Shown one piece after another: positions 26,551 through 35,281 of a stretch of DNA of 49,189 bases (within the stretch, counting starts at the first letter, position 1; the number at the start of each line of letters is the position of its first letter). The position numbers were made by a program, and so were the translations under genes. The DNA lies in contig CAMEXM010000007.1 of assembly GCA_945947155.1 (NCBI GenBank), positions 1 to 49,189 of the forward strand, given 5' to 3'. Below the pieces are notes generated by a model. The model was not told the origin of the DNA. It saw only the letters and a program-made list of their open reading frames with translations, and did no database searches. This DNA is from Polynucleobacter meluiroseus. GTDB lineage: Bacteria; Pseudomonadota; Gammaproteobacteria; Burkholderiales; Burkholderiaceae.

Positions 26551-27531
26551 CTAATCTAATTTAATCTTCGTCTTTTCAATTACCCTTTTCCAGCGATCAA
26601 TATCCGCAAAATACAGATCACTAAATTGAGTTTGATTTAAGGGGGCGATTTGTACACCCGCCTTCACAAAACGCTCTTTGAGCTCGGGGGACTCCATTAT
26701 TTTTAAAGTGGAGGCACTTAATTGATTAATAATCGCCCGTGGGGTACCGGTGGGGGCAAAAATGCCTTGCCAAAGGGTATGTTCATAGCCAACTACGCCT
26801 GATTCGGCGATGGTTGGCAGTTCAGGTGCGCCAGGAAAACGCTGCTTGCTAGTAACCGCCAAAGCCCTTACCCGATCACCTTTGTACAGAGGTAAACCAA
26901 CCGGCATACCTGCAAAGTAAAAATCAATTTGCCCACCAACCACATCCGTTGCCGCTGGCGAACCTCCTTTGTATGGAACGTGGATTGCTTGCAATCCAGT
27001 CAGCGATAAAAATAGTTCCCCCGCCATATGGTCAGAATTACCAATGCCCGATGATGCAAAACTGAGTTGTCCGGGCTTTGCCTTCAGCATCGCTATTAAA
27101 TCTGCTACTGACTTTGCTGGTGAATTCGGATTAACAATCAAAATATGGGGTGTAGCAGCAACGCCGACAACGGGTATGAGGTCTTTACTGCCATTAAAAG
27201 GTAGTTTTGGATTTGTTGCCACACTAATAGCTAGCCCGTTTTGTGCAAACAAAATGGTGTAGCCATCTGGAGCGCTCTTGGCAACTGCATCCGCAGCAAT
27301 ATTACCGGCTGCACCACCCCTATTCTCAACGACGATCGGTTGCTTGAGCGCAATACTCAGATCGTTTGCAATCATGCGGCCCACAATATCCGTTGAACTA
27401 CCTGGGGCGTAGCCAATCATCATTTTGATTGGCTTATCTGGGTAGGCCGAGGCCAATGCAGTGGTTGCCACTCCACTCATCACCATTGCCGCAGCAATTA
27501 GCTTAGAAATTAACCGCGTTTTTAAGTTCAT
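26551..27531 (-). CDS. Bug/TctC-type solute-binding protein
   Basis: This tripartite tricarboxylate family binding protein has 326 residues. ATG 27531 is preceded by GGAGA five bases upstream and starts a normal signal peptide ending ALASA near residue 29; the longer frame from 27594 is rejected. Bug motifs are MIGYAPGSSTDIVGRM, VENRGGAAGN and PDGYTILFA. It ends the minus-strand operon SMP-30, GntR, Ldh, Bug, and probably captures the sugar acid or lactone that the operon processes. No membrane subunits are encoded here. Confidence 0.92.
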   Translation of the reverse strand: MNLKTRLISKLIAAAMVMSGVATTALASAYPDKPIKMMIGYAPGSSTDIVGRMIANDLSIALKQPIVVENRGGAAGNIAADAVAKSAPDGYTILFAQNGLAISVATNPKLPFNGSKDLIPVVGVAATPHILIVNPNSPAKSVADLIAMLKAKPGQLSFASSGIGNSDHMAGELFLSLTGLQAIHVPYKGGSPAATDVVGGQIDFYFAGMPVGLPLYKGDRVRALAVTSKQRFPGAPELPTIAESGVVGYEHTLWQGIFAPTGTPRAIINQLSASTLKIMESPELKERFVKAGVQIAPLNQTQFSDLYFADIDRWKRVIEKTKIKLD

Positions 27532-27566
27532 CTTTATCTCCATATTGTAGTAATAACGATCTTGGT

Positions 27567-28628
27567 TTAAAGGTTTAAAACAGGTACGCCACATTCAACT
27601 GCGCATGCATTTAATGCTTTGAGTAATTCACTTGAAATGGGGATGCCATCACGTTGGCGTGTTGAGATTGATGTATCCGCCCCCTCTCCAGGAATACGAA
27701 TGCGATCAACTCCGGGCAAGGTATTGGATTCTTGAATGTCCCGCACAACGGCAGATACCCGCTCAATAAAAAGGGTGCGCTCTCCAAATGCATCTGGATC
27801 TACTGCAATCAAGGCCTGGCCCGTATTCGTGACGCCGTCATGGCAAGCATTAAAGTCAATCGTCTCCTTGCCAACCGCCGCCCCGTTTAAGGTTCCAGCA
27901 AGGAGGCTAATCATCAAGGCCAAACCATAGCCTTTGTAGTCACCAATCGGCAGCAAAGAGCCTTCCCCTGCTCGTGCTGGATCCAATATTGGCTTACCAG
28001 AACGATCAATCATCCATCCCTCGGGAATAGACTCACCACGCTGTGCCGCCAGCTTTACCTTGCCATAGGCGGCAACTGTAGTAGCCATATCCAGCAAAAC
28101 AATCGGCTGGCCTTTTTGGGTCGGCACTGCAATTGCAATCGGATTAGTAGAAAGCAATAAATCGGTACCGCCCCAAGGGGCCATATGGTTTGCATTACCT
28201 ACCGCCATATAGATACCAACCAGTCCACGCTCCGCTAACATGCGAACATAGACCGAGGCAGCCCCAGAATGGTTTCCGTGGTGGCTGCCTATCCAACATA
28301 CCCCGTGCTCACGGGATTTTTTGGTAGCTAACTCAACGACCTGATTCATCACCAGATGCCCAAGTCCATTATCACCATTGATAAGCGCAGTACCGCCACG
28401 CTCTCGCTCCACCCGAATATGTGGATGTAGATTAATCCCGCCCGCCTTAATCCGCTTTACATATGCCGGCAGCCTAAAAATACCGTGTCCATCCGCCCCC
28501 GCTAAGTCCGACTGCACCATCAGATGGGCCACAGTCTTCGCATCGAGCGTCGGAACGCCATTCGAAATGAAAACATCTGCAATGAATTGCGTGGCTTGAT
28601 GAATTGGTAAATGGCTGAGATTGGTCAT
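27567..28628 (-). CDS. Ldh-family malate/lactate-type dehydrogenase
   Basis: This NAD(P)-dependent 2-hydroxyacid dehydrogenase belongs to the YbiC/YlbC/ComC (type 2 malate/L-lactate) family, unrelated to Rossmann LDH. It has 353 residues. SDLAGADGHGIFRLPAY (about 41-57) and GSHHGNHSGAA near 113, which contains the expected catalytic His, are diagnostic. NPIAIAVPTQ and GDYKGYGLALMI follow. It lies six bases after the gntR stop. In this context it may oxidise a sugar-acid hydroxyl; true malate or lactate activity is not implied. Confidence 0.92.
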   Translation of the reverse strand: MTNLSHLPIHQATQFIADVFISNGVPTLDAKTVAHLMVQSDLAGADGHGIFRLPAYVKRIKAGGINLHPHIRVERERGGTALINGDNGLGHLVMNQVVELATKKSREHGVCWIGSHHGNHSGAASVYVRMLAERGLVGIYMAVGNANHMAPWGGTDLLLSTNPIAIAVPTQKGQPIVLLDMATTVAAYGKVKLAAQRGESIPEGWMIDRSGKPILDPARAGEGSLLPIGDYKGYGLALMISLLAGTLNGAAVGKETIDFNACHDGVTNTGQALIAVDPDAFGERTLFIERVSAVVRDIQESNTLPGVDRIRIPGEGADTSISTRQRDGIPISSELLKALNACAVECGVPVLNL

Positions 28629-28634
28629 AGCACT

Positions 28635-29387
28635 TTATTGGTTTGCAGGAGTATTCCGTAATTCCATACTGTAAATGTACCTGCCTTCGGGGTGATAGGT
28701 AACGGTAGCCTCAAATAATTTTCCGCTACCATCAAAATAGCGCCTTGTAATAACCAAACAAGCAGAGCCAACATCGACATTCAATGCATCTGCATACTTT
28801 TGATCTGCTTGCGCTGCATAGACATCTACTTCAGCGCGATCGATCTTGAGTGCAAAACGCCGTTCAATTTGCTCAAAAACCATTAACTGCGAATGCTCTG
28901 GATCGGTGGCGACATCAGCAAACTGGGGCAGGATATAAATATCGGTCCAAGCAATTGCTTGATTTGAATCTTGGTTTTTTCGAACACCACCAATGTGATA
29001 CCACGATGATCCAATCGGGGCATCTAAGACTTTTGCCAGCGCCTCATCGCACTCGATAAACTCTTCGATTACATTCACCCGGTAGGTGTCTCGCGGATAC
29101 CGCAGAATATCGGCAGGGGAATTAAAAGACTGCGTGAAGCGCCGCGGTGATAACCTAGAAATGACCTGGGTAGCAGCGCCCTGCTGCCTCAGTATTAAGC
29201 CATCCCGCTCTAAATTACTAAGCGCGTGTCGCAGTGTGTGCCTGCTGGCATTAAACAGAGTGCACAGCTCGCTCTCCGATGGAAGACTGGATCCAACCGC
29301 CCAATACCCCTCACGAATGCGCTCAGAAAGCGTATTCGCGAGTGTCTGGTAAAGGGGTGGATTTGCAGTCAAATTAAGATAAGCCAA
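28635..29387 (-). CDS. GntR/HutC-family transcriptional regulator
   Basis: This 250-residue repressor-type regulator has an N-terminal GntR winged helix (about 10-75, with SLPSESELCTLFNASRHTLR) and a UTRA ligand-binding domain (about 95-240). The only usable start is TTG 29387: an in-frame TAG lies just upstream and no Met follows before the DNA-binding domain. It overlaps the end of the SMP-30 gene by 14 bases, so its translation is probably coupled. It most likely controls the surrounding operon and the divergent gene at 30491 in response to a pathway intermediate. Confidence 0.92.
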   Translation of the reverse strand: MAYLNLTANPPLYQTLANTLSERIREGYWAVGSSLPSESELCTLFNASRHTLRHALSNLERDGLILRQQGAATQVISRLSPRRFTQSFNSPADILRYPRDTYRVNVIEEFIECDEALAKVLDAPIGSSWYHIGGVRKNQDSNQAIAWTDIYILPQFADVATDPEHSQLMVFEQIERRFALKIDRAEVDVYAAQADQKYADALNVDVGSACLVITRRYFDGSGKLFEATVTYHPEGRYIYSMELRNTPANQ

Positions 29388-30297
29388 ACATTTTTTTACC
29401 CGCTATTGGCAGGCGGGCCTTAAGGATGTCGCCAGACAAGGACTCGGTAATATAGAGATCCTTGCCGTCACCGCCAAAACACAAGTTAGCCAAATGATGG
29501 TGGTGCGGGTTGTCTGAATAAATCAAGTGAGTCGGCAGCATATTGTTATCAAAACGCCAAATACCGACACCCAGATGGCAAACCAACAGGCCATTCTCCG
29601 AATCCATTTCGATGCCGTCTGGGCCAGCAACACCGCCAGTCAACTGAATTGCAACGCCCGTTTTAGAAACAGAGCCATCCGCCATCAGTGGCAAGCGCCA
29701 TATTTGCTGTGAGCGCGTTGCCGCAACAAACACATGCTTTTCTTGGGTATTGAGGGTAATTCCATTTGGGCTTGGAATATTTAATACCAAACGATCGAGC
29801 TGTCCATTGGCGCGCAATCTAAAAACGCGACCCGTTGGATCGGCAATCCCAGTTTGTCCTTGATCTGTAAAGTACAAATCACCATTGGAGGCGAAGTGCA
29901 AATCATTAAGACCTTTGAAATTTTCGCTGTACATCGAACCTAAAACGGTTTGAATCTTGCCGGTTTTTGTATCGAGCTCTAAAAGGCCACACTTGTAATC
30001 GCAAATAAACGCGCGGCCATCTTTATGAAACTTTAAGCCATTCGGCCAGCCGTCATATTGGGTCACTAATTCCCAGTCTCCTTTTGGCGTAATCTTAAAA
30101 ATGCGCCCAAACGGTATATCCACAAACCATAAATTTCCCTCGCGATCAAATGAAGGGCCTTCTAAAAAGCATTCGACCTCCGCATTTTGACGATTGGGAT
30201 CAGACCAGCCCGTACGCGATTTTTTTCTGAACTTGGCAGGCATGGACATAAAGACCTCTGCCTTAATCTTCTCTACCGGCTGAAATGGGTTGTACAT
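29374..30297 (-). CDS. SMP-30/gluconolactonase-like lactonase
   Basis: This six-bladed propeller hydrolase opens sugar lactones using a single divalent metal. It has 307 residues. The likely metal ligands are Glu46 (in FLEGPSF), Asn178 (SPNGI) and Asp227 (GPDGIE), matching the SMP-30 pattern; Asn131 in GLNDLHF is a further conserved polar site. AGGAGA lies eight bases before ATG 30297. There is no signal peptide, so it acts in the cytoplasm. It heads the operon with GntR, Ldh and Bug genes, pointing to a sugar lactone as an early intermediate. Confidence 0.93.
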   Translation of the reverse strand: MYNPFQPVEKIKAEVFMSMPAKFRKKSRTGWSDPNRQNAEVECFLEGPSFDREGNLWFVDIPFGRIFKITPKGDWELVTQYDGWPNGLKFHKDGRAFICDYKCGLLELDTKTGKIQTVLGSMYSENFKGLNDLHFASNGDLYFTDQGQTGIADPTGRVFRLRANGQLDRLVLNIPSPNGITLNTQEKHVFVAATRSQQIWRLPLMADGSVSKTGVAIQLTGGVAGPDGIEMDSENGLLVCHLGVGIWRFDNNMLPTHLIYSDNPHHHHLANLCFGGDGKDLYITESLSGDILKARLPIAGKKMFGLS

Positions 30298-30342
30298 TCT
30301 GGATATCTCCTAAAGTTATACGGATAAGTTAGCGTAAATACG

Positions 30343-30394
30343 AATATGGCTCTGCCGGGATTGTTTTTGCTAAAAACACGGTATTTGCCATATT
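30343..30394. repeat. Spaced inverted repeat in divergent region
   Basis: AATATGGC (30343-30350) and its exact complement GCCATATT (30387-30394) flank 36 bases in the gap between the SMP-30 and 3-hydroxyacyl-CoA-dehydrogenase-like genes. It could be a pair of half-sites or a long stem; chance is possible. Confidence 0.35.
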
Positions 30395-30458
30395 AAATCA
30401 TAATTTTATGGTGCTGGACTAATTCGAGGTGTACTATTTTACTAAATTCATGATTTAC

Positions 30459-30470
30459 TTGTACGAACAA
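30459..30470. promoter_or_regulatory. Candidate GntR/HutC operator
   Basis: TTGTACGAACAA is palindromic except for its centre and resembles the TTGT-N4-ACAA sites bound by HutC/UTRA-type regulators. It lies 20 bases before ATG 30491 and close to the gntR-containing operon. Binding by that regulator is inferred. Confidence 0.35.
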
Positions 30471-30490
30471 ATTAAATAAACGGAAAACCA

Positions 30491-31426
30491 ATGGATCGGA
30501 TTGTTGTTATTGGTACAGGCACGATGGCCGCAGGCATAGCAGCAGGGTTTATTGCGGAAGGATTGCCCATCACCCTACTTGGTCGCTCTACTGAAAAGGC
30601 GAGTGCTTGCTTAGATAAGGCGCTGGGACTAGCCATCACCATCAGCAGCAAGGATTCTGTCCGCGCATCAAGCCCAGAGGCATTGAAGCAATTGCAGCAA
30701 TATGGCGTTTTTGATGAATGGAGTGAATGGACTAACTGCCTTTGGGTAATAGAGACCGTTTCAGAAAATTTAGCCCTGAAAAAAACCATTTTTGCTACGC
30801 TGGACAAAAAGGTTCCGAAATCCGTCCCCATCGGCAGCAATAGCTCCGGCTTCCCGATTAGTAAGATTGCCGAGGGCCTCCCTACAGCAGCTCGCATGAT
30901 GGGAGCGCATTACTTTATGCCGGCGGACATTGTTCCTTTGGTTGAGATTGTGATGGGCGAAAGAACGGATCCTGCACTTGCAGAGCAGGTATGCACACTC
31001 TACAAATCGATTCATAAAAAACCAGTCCTCGTGAAGCGCGATATCCCCGGATTTTTAGCAAACCGCATACAGCATGCACTCATGCGAGAAGCGCTCGCCT
31101 TAGTAGATGCCGGCATTGCGACGCCGGATGACATTGACGATGCGGTGCGCTACAGCTTTGGCTTTCGCTATGCAGCGGTTGGTCCAATGACCCAGAAAGA
31201 AATTTCTGGTTGGGACGGCATGGCCAATGCCGCTAAGGAAATCTACCCTTCGCTCTCAAATATCGATGCTATTCCTCCCAGCTTAGCTAAGCTAATGGCG
31301 GAAGGGAAAACGGGAATCAAGGCGGGGGAAGGCTTTCGTAAATGGAGCCCGGAAGAAAGTAAGGCGATGAACGCCCTTTACTCACGGCGTCTTAAGGCTG
31401 CGTTTGAAGTTCTTAACATTCAATAA
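30491..31426 (+). CDS. 3-hydroxyacyl-CoA dehydrogenase-like enzyme
   Basis: This 311-residue NAD-dependent dehydrogenase has the 3HCDH fold. The Rossmann motif GTGTMAAGIAAG lies at residues 8-19. The catalytic His is in GAHYFMPADIVPLVEI near 142, and the C-terminal domain contains GFLANRIQHALMREA near 188. The family includes 3-hydroxybutyryl-CoA, L-carnitine and L-gulonate dehydrogenases. The setting among sugar-acid genes favours a small hydroxy acid rather than fatty acyl-CoA, but this is inference. It is divergent from the SMP-30 operon and convergent with the next gene, overlapping it by 14 bases. Confidence 0.88.
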   Translation: MDRIVVIGTGTMAAGIAAGFIAEGLPITLLGRSTEKASACLDKALGLAITISSKDSVRASSPEALKQLQQYGVFDEWSEWTNCLWVIETVSENLALKKTIFATLDKKVPKSVPIGSNSSGFPISKIAEGLPTAARMMGAHYFMPADIVPLVEIVMGERTDPALAEQVCTLYKSIHKKPVLVKRDIPGFLANRIQHALMREALALVDAGIATPDDIDDAVRYSFGFRYAAVGPMTQKEISGWDGMANAAKEIYPSLSNIDAIPPSLAKLMAEGKTGIKAGEGFRKWSPEESKAMNALYSRRLKAAFEVLNIQ

Positions 31427-32558
31427 TGTTCCACTCCCTAGAAACGGTCTTCTTTACCAGGTCAAGATTGGGAACAACACCAATCCCAACGGAATTGAGT
31501 TGCTCGACTTTGAATCTTCCTTCGGCAGCAGCTAGGGGTGCATCACAAATGTCGTACTCCAAATACGCATTGGACATACTCAGACCCCATGGCGCTCCAT
31601 TCATTGCAAAGCCAATGCTGGCTGTTGCCGCTGCTGACAACGAGGTTTCTGCAACTTTGCACGCTAGATTTAAGTTCAGGCCGCGTTTTTCTAACTCAAT
31701 TGCAGCCTGCATACCTGGGAGCATGCCGCCTAGCTTGATGAGCTTTAAGCTGGCTCCGTCCATTACCCCGTTATCTGCGCACACCTTAATGGTATCGATG
31801 CCATGGATTGATTCATCCAAGCAAATCGGCAGTGGGGATGCCGCCTTTAAGCTTGCAAAGTCAGCAATGGAATGGCCCGCCGCAATCGGCTGTTCGACAA
31901 AAGAAAGGCGTGAGGCCAGATCAGAGCGGCAAAATGCGACCGCCTGCTCTAACGTAAAAGCGCCATTGGCATCAGCCGATATCGTGTCGCCGTCGAGGGC
32001 TGCACAAATTGCGGCTACCCGCTGCAGGTCAGTACTCAGGTCGTACACACCTACTTTGATTTTCCAGTGCCGATATCCCTGGTCTCGCAGCGCTCGCGCA
32101 TCGGCAAGCTCCGTTTCCAAAGAACCTCCCAGCATCCGCAGAACTGGCAATGAATCTGGCGCAGCTAAGGACTCGATGCGATGCACTTTGCGTAACAAAG
32201 ACCATGCAGGCTCTCCGTTGGCTTGCGCAAAGAGATCCAATAAGGCTAACTCAAGGCAGGATTTCGCTGAATTATTAGCGTATAAAAAACGGGATTGGAT
32301 ATTGCTGATCTCACAAGGGTCTGCCCATGACACCTCTTTCGCCGCCTTCAGAAGGTATGCGGTATTTGCCAAGACACTACCAAGCGTCTCGCCCGTCATT
32401 AGAGGCGCTGCAGACGTTTCTCCCCAACCCTCCCTGCCCTCACTATCGACCAAACGTAACAGCAAGGTGTTGGCATGCGTAACGGTTTCCCCCGACATTT
32501 TCATCGGCGCTCGGAGTGGGATCGAGAGCGGAAAAAGCGTAGCGGATTTAATGTTCAT
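31413..32558 (-). CDS. Enolase-superfamily (MLE subgroup) enzyme
   Basis: This mandelate racemase/muconate lactonising protein has 381 residues. A capping domain covers about 1-125, then comes the barrel. The catalytic pair KIK is in WKIKVGVY near 168. Metal ligands are Asp in SADANGAF near 196, Glu in FVEQPI near 221 and Asp in CLDESI near 246. The second catalytic Lys is in KLIKLGG near 270. This Lys arrangement is that of cycloisomerases, OSBS and dipeptide epimerases rather than acid-sugar dehydratases. Its substrate could be a lactone or dipeptide. Confidence 0.88.
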   Translation of the reverse strand: MNIKSATLFPLSIPLRAPMKMSGETVTHANTLLLRLVDSEGREGWGETSAAPLMTGETLGSVLANTAYLLKAAKEVSWADPCEISNIQSRFLYANNSAKSCLELALLDLFAQANGEPAWSLLRKVHRIESLAAPDSLPVLRMLGGSLETELADARALRDQGYRHWKIKVGVYDLSTDLQRVAAICAALDGDTISADANGAFTLEQAVAFCRSDLASRLSFVEQPIAAGHSIADFASLKAASPLPICLDESIHGIDTIKVCADNGVMDGASLKLIKLGGMLPGMQAAIELEKRGLNLNLACKVAETSLSAAATASIGFAMNGAPWGLSMSNAYLEYDICDAPLAAAEGRFKVEQLNSVGIGVVPNLDLVKKTVSREWNIIEC

Positions 32559-32615
32559 TGCTTCTAATCAGGTTTTGTCGTGCAATTAATTTCATAAAAA
32601 CAGTAAGGAGATCAT

Positions 32616-33578
32616 ATGCTAAAAATTATTCAAGCCATTGCAATTGCATTAGCCGCATCGTCATTTCAGGCGCAAGCCCAACCCTATCCCAATCAACCCA
32701 TTCGCTTAATTGTGCCATTTGCTGCCGGCGGTCCATCCGATGTTCTAGCAAGGGCCTTTAGCCAAAAATTAGGGGAAGACTTAGGTCAGCCGGTCATTAT
32801 TGATAACAAACCGGGTGCGGGAACCAACTTAGCCGCAGAATTTGTTGCGCGCTCAAAACCAGATGGTTATACGATTTTTTTAATGATGGTAGGAACCCAG
32901 GCAATTAACGAAGCCTTGTATAAAAAATTGAGTTACAACACCGTCAAGGACTTTGCTCCGATTACCCTCGTGGCCTCCTCTTCCCTCATGTTTGTAGCCA
33001 ATCCATCGGTTCCAGTTAAAAATGCCAGTGAATTAATTGCCTACGCCAAGGCCAATCCAGGTAAAGTCAATTTTGGCTCTTCAGGCACAGGCACTCCACT
33101 CCATCTCGGTGGTGAACTATTCAATGTGCAAGCAGGTACAGACATTACCCACGTACCGTATAAAGGAGCAGCGCCAGCACTAACCGATGTATTAGGCGGT
33201 CAAATTCAGACGGCCATGATTGGAACGCCAGCAGCACTGCCGTATGTGAAATCCGGCAAACTAACAGCGATTGGAGTAACCAGCCTGAAACGCTCACCTA
33301 ATGCGCCGGAAGTCCCTGCTATTGCGGAAACATTACCTAATTTTGAGGTGGAGCTGGTTTACGCGCTGGTTGCCCCCGCAGGCACGCCCAATGCAATTAT
33401 TAAGCGCCTTAATACCCAGATGGGCACAATACTCAATAACCCGGAAACAAAAACCCAACTCGCAAGCAGGGGGTTTGATGTGCAAACCAGCTCGCCAGAG
33501 CAGTTGGGCGCCTACATAAAAGCGGAAGTAAGCAAATGGGCGCCGATTGTGAAAAAATCAGGGGCTACTGCTGAATAG
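32616..33578 (+). CDS. Bug/TctC-type solute-binding protein
   Basis: This is the third Bug-family periplasmic binding protein in the window, 320 residues. AAGGAG lies five bases before ATG 32616. The signal peptide ends QAQA-Q near residue 22. Motifs are VPFAAGGPSDVLAR, IDNKPGAGTNLA and PDGYTIFL, then the FGSSGTGTPLHL ligand loop. It lies directly upstream of the UxaA/GarD-family dehydratase on the same strand, so its ligand is probably that enzyme's substrate or precursor. Confidence 0.93.
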   Translation: MLKIIQAIAIALAASSFQAQAQPYPNQPIRLIVPFAAGGPSDVLARAFSQKLGEDLGQPVIIDNKPGAGTNLAAEFVARSKPDGYTIFLMMVGTQAINEALYKKLSYNTVKDFAPITLVASSSLMFVANPSVPVKNASELIAYAKANPGKVNFGSSGTGTPLHLGGELFNVQAGTDITHVPYKGAAPALTDVLGGQIQTAMIGTPAALPYVKSGKLTAIGVTSLKRSPNAPEVPAIAETLPNFEVELVYALVAPAGTPNAIIKRLNTQMGTILNNPETKTQLASRGFDVQTSSPEQLGAYIKAEVSKWAPIVKKSGATAE

Positions 33579-33623
33579 TTATCTGCACTTATTTAACCGC
33601 CATTTATTGAACCCATTCATTCC

Positions 33624-35171
33624 ATGATTGAAATTTCTGAAAAGCGCCTCATTGGCCCTGTTATTCGCTTGCATCCCAATGACAACGTCGTCGTAGCCCG
33701 AGTCAATGTGGGCATTGGCACGGAAGTTCCAAGTGAGCATTTCACCAGCCGCAGTCAAGTGCCGGCGGGCTATAAAATTGCGGCTAGGCCAATAAAAAAA
33801 GGGGAGCCCATTCTGAAGTACAACGTCACCGTTGGCTTTGCGAATGTGGACATTGAGCCGGGCACTATGGTGCATGGCCACAATACCGACTTTAAAGAAT
33901 TTGATCGGGACTACGCCTACGCCAGCGAATTTAAACCAATCGTTCTATTACTAGAATCGGAACGTGCCACCTTTGAGGGGTATGTGCGCGCCAATGGAAA
34001 GGTAGGCACACGGAATTTCATTGGCATTTTATCCACGGTCAATTGTTCAGCAACGGTAGTCAATAAGATTGCAGAATGGTTTACACCCGAGCGTTTAGCT
34101 GAGTACCCCAATGTAGATGGCGTTGTGGCATTTAGTCACTCGATTGGTTGCGGTATGGAAATGACCGGCGAGCCCATGCAATTGCTTCGTCGTACGATGG
34201 CTGGTTATGCCAGGCACCCCAATCTTGCGGCTGCTTTAGTGATTGGACTGGGTTGTGAGCGCAATCAGCTCAAAGGCTTAATGGAGCAAGAGGACCTCAA
34301 AGAAGGCTCGACTTTACACACCTTCATCATGCAAGAAAGTGGTGGCACTCGCAAGACAATTGAGGCTGGCATTGAAGCGGTTAAAGCGCTGTTACCCAAT
34401 GCCAATAAAGTAAAGCGTGAAACTGTCTCGGCAAGCCACCTATGCGTGGGTCTGCAGTGCGGTGGCTCGGATGGCTTTTCATCGATTACTGCTAATCCAG
34501 CCCTCGGTGCTGCAATTGATATTCTTGCACGGCACGGAGGCACCGGCATTCTCTCCGAAACTCCCGAGATTTATGGCGTTGAACACACCCTTACTCGGCG
34601 CGCAGCGACCAAAGAAATCGGTGAAAAACTAATCCAGCGCATTCGCTGGTGGAAGGACGAGTACTCGGTTGGCCGTGATGTCCAAATTAATGGCCAAGTG
34701 AGTCCAGGCAATCAAGTGGGTGGCCTTGCTAATATTTTTGAGAAATCCTTGGGTTCTTCTATGAAAGGTGGCACGGGTCCACTGATGGAGGTTTACCGCT
34801 ATGCCGAGTCAGTAACAACCAAAGGCTTTGTCTTTATGGATACGCCGGGTTTTGATCCAGTATCGGCAACCGGTCAGATCGCGGGCGGCGCCAATTTAAT
34901 TGCCTTTACTACGGGCCGCGGCTCGATGTTTGGCAGCAAGCCAGCACCCTGTATCAAGTTAGCTACCAATACGCCGATGTACTTACGCTTAACGGAAGAC
35001 ATGGATATCAATTGCGGTGAAATACTAGACGGCACCGTCTCCGTCCAAGAAATGGGCCAGCGTATTTTTGAGCTCTTTTTAGATACCGCCTCCGGCAAGC
35101 CATCAAAGAGCGAACTTCTGGGATTAGGTGACTACGAATTTGTGCCCTGGCAAATTGGCATTATGAGTTGA
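33624..35171 (+). CDS. UxaA/GarD-family sugar-acid dehydratase
   Basis: The 515-residue protein is colinear with altronate dehydratase UxaA and galactarate dehydratase GarD. An SAF-type N-terminal domain covers about 1-95 (ending HGHNTDF). The UxaA core follows, with NGKVGTRNF near 120, HSIGCGMEM near 170, GLGCERNQ near 209 and CVGLQCGGSDGFS near 275. The Cys residues probably bind iron. These enzymes dehydrate hexonic or hexaric acids to 2-keto-3-deoxy products. Altronate versus galactarate cannot be decided. No Shine-Dalgarno is visible; it may be read with the upstream Bug gene. Confidence 0.9.
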   Translation: MIEISEKRLIGPVIRLHPNDNVVVARVNVGIGTEVPSEHFTSRSQVPAGYKIAARPIKKGEPILKYNVTVGFANVDIEPGTMVHGHNTDFKEFDRDYAYASEFKPIVLLLESERATFEGYVRANGKVGTRNFIGILSTVNCSATVVNKIAEWFTPERLAEYPNVDGVVAFSHSIGCGMEMTGEPMQLLRRTMAGYARHPNLAAALVIGLGCERNQLKGLMEQEDLKEGSTLHTFIMQESGGTRKTIEAGIEAVKALLPNANKVKRETVSASHLCVGLQCGGSDGFSSITANPALGAAIDILARHGGTGILSETPEIYGVEHTLTRRAATKEIGEKLIQRIRWWKDEYSVGRDVQINGQVSPGNQVGGLANIFEKSLGSSMKGGTGPLMEVYRYAESVTTKGFVFMDTPGFDPVSATGQIAGGANLIAFTTGRGSMFGSKPAPCIKLATNTPMYLRLTEDMDINCGEILDGTVSVQEMGQRIFELFLDTASGKPSKSELLGLGDYEFVPWQIGIMS

Positions 35172-35177
35172 GCCAAA

Positions 35178-35203
35178 GGACTGGAATCTTGACCAGCCTT
35201 TTT
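35178..35203 (+). terminator. Probable terminator after the dehydratase gene
   Basis: GGACTGG (35178-35184) can pair with CCAGCC (35193-35198), leaving one bulged A, and is followed by five T residues. It lies six bases past the dehydratase stop. Confidence 0.5.
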
Positions 35204-35281
35204 CTGCATTGAAAGACTATAAAGATCTGTAAAATGGATTGAAGCACAAATTAATACCACCACAGGAGTCGCTTTCGCCTG

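Noticed and set aside
31426..32589. A 387-codon open frame on the plus strand opposite the enolase-superfamily gene
   Set aside because: Its translation is Ser/Arg-rich with no recognisable domain, while the opposite strand encodes a full enolase-superfamily protein with all catalytic residues.
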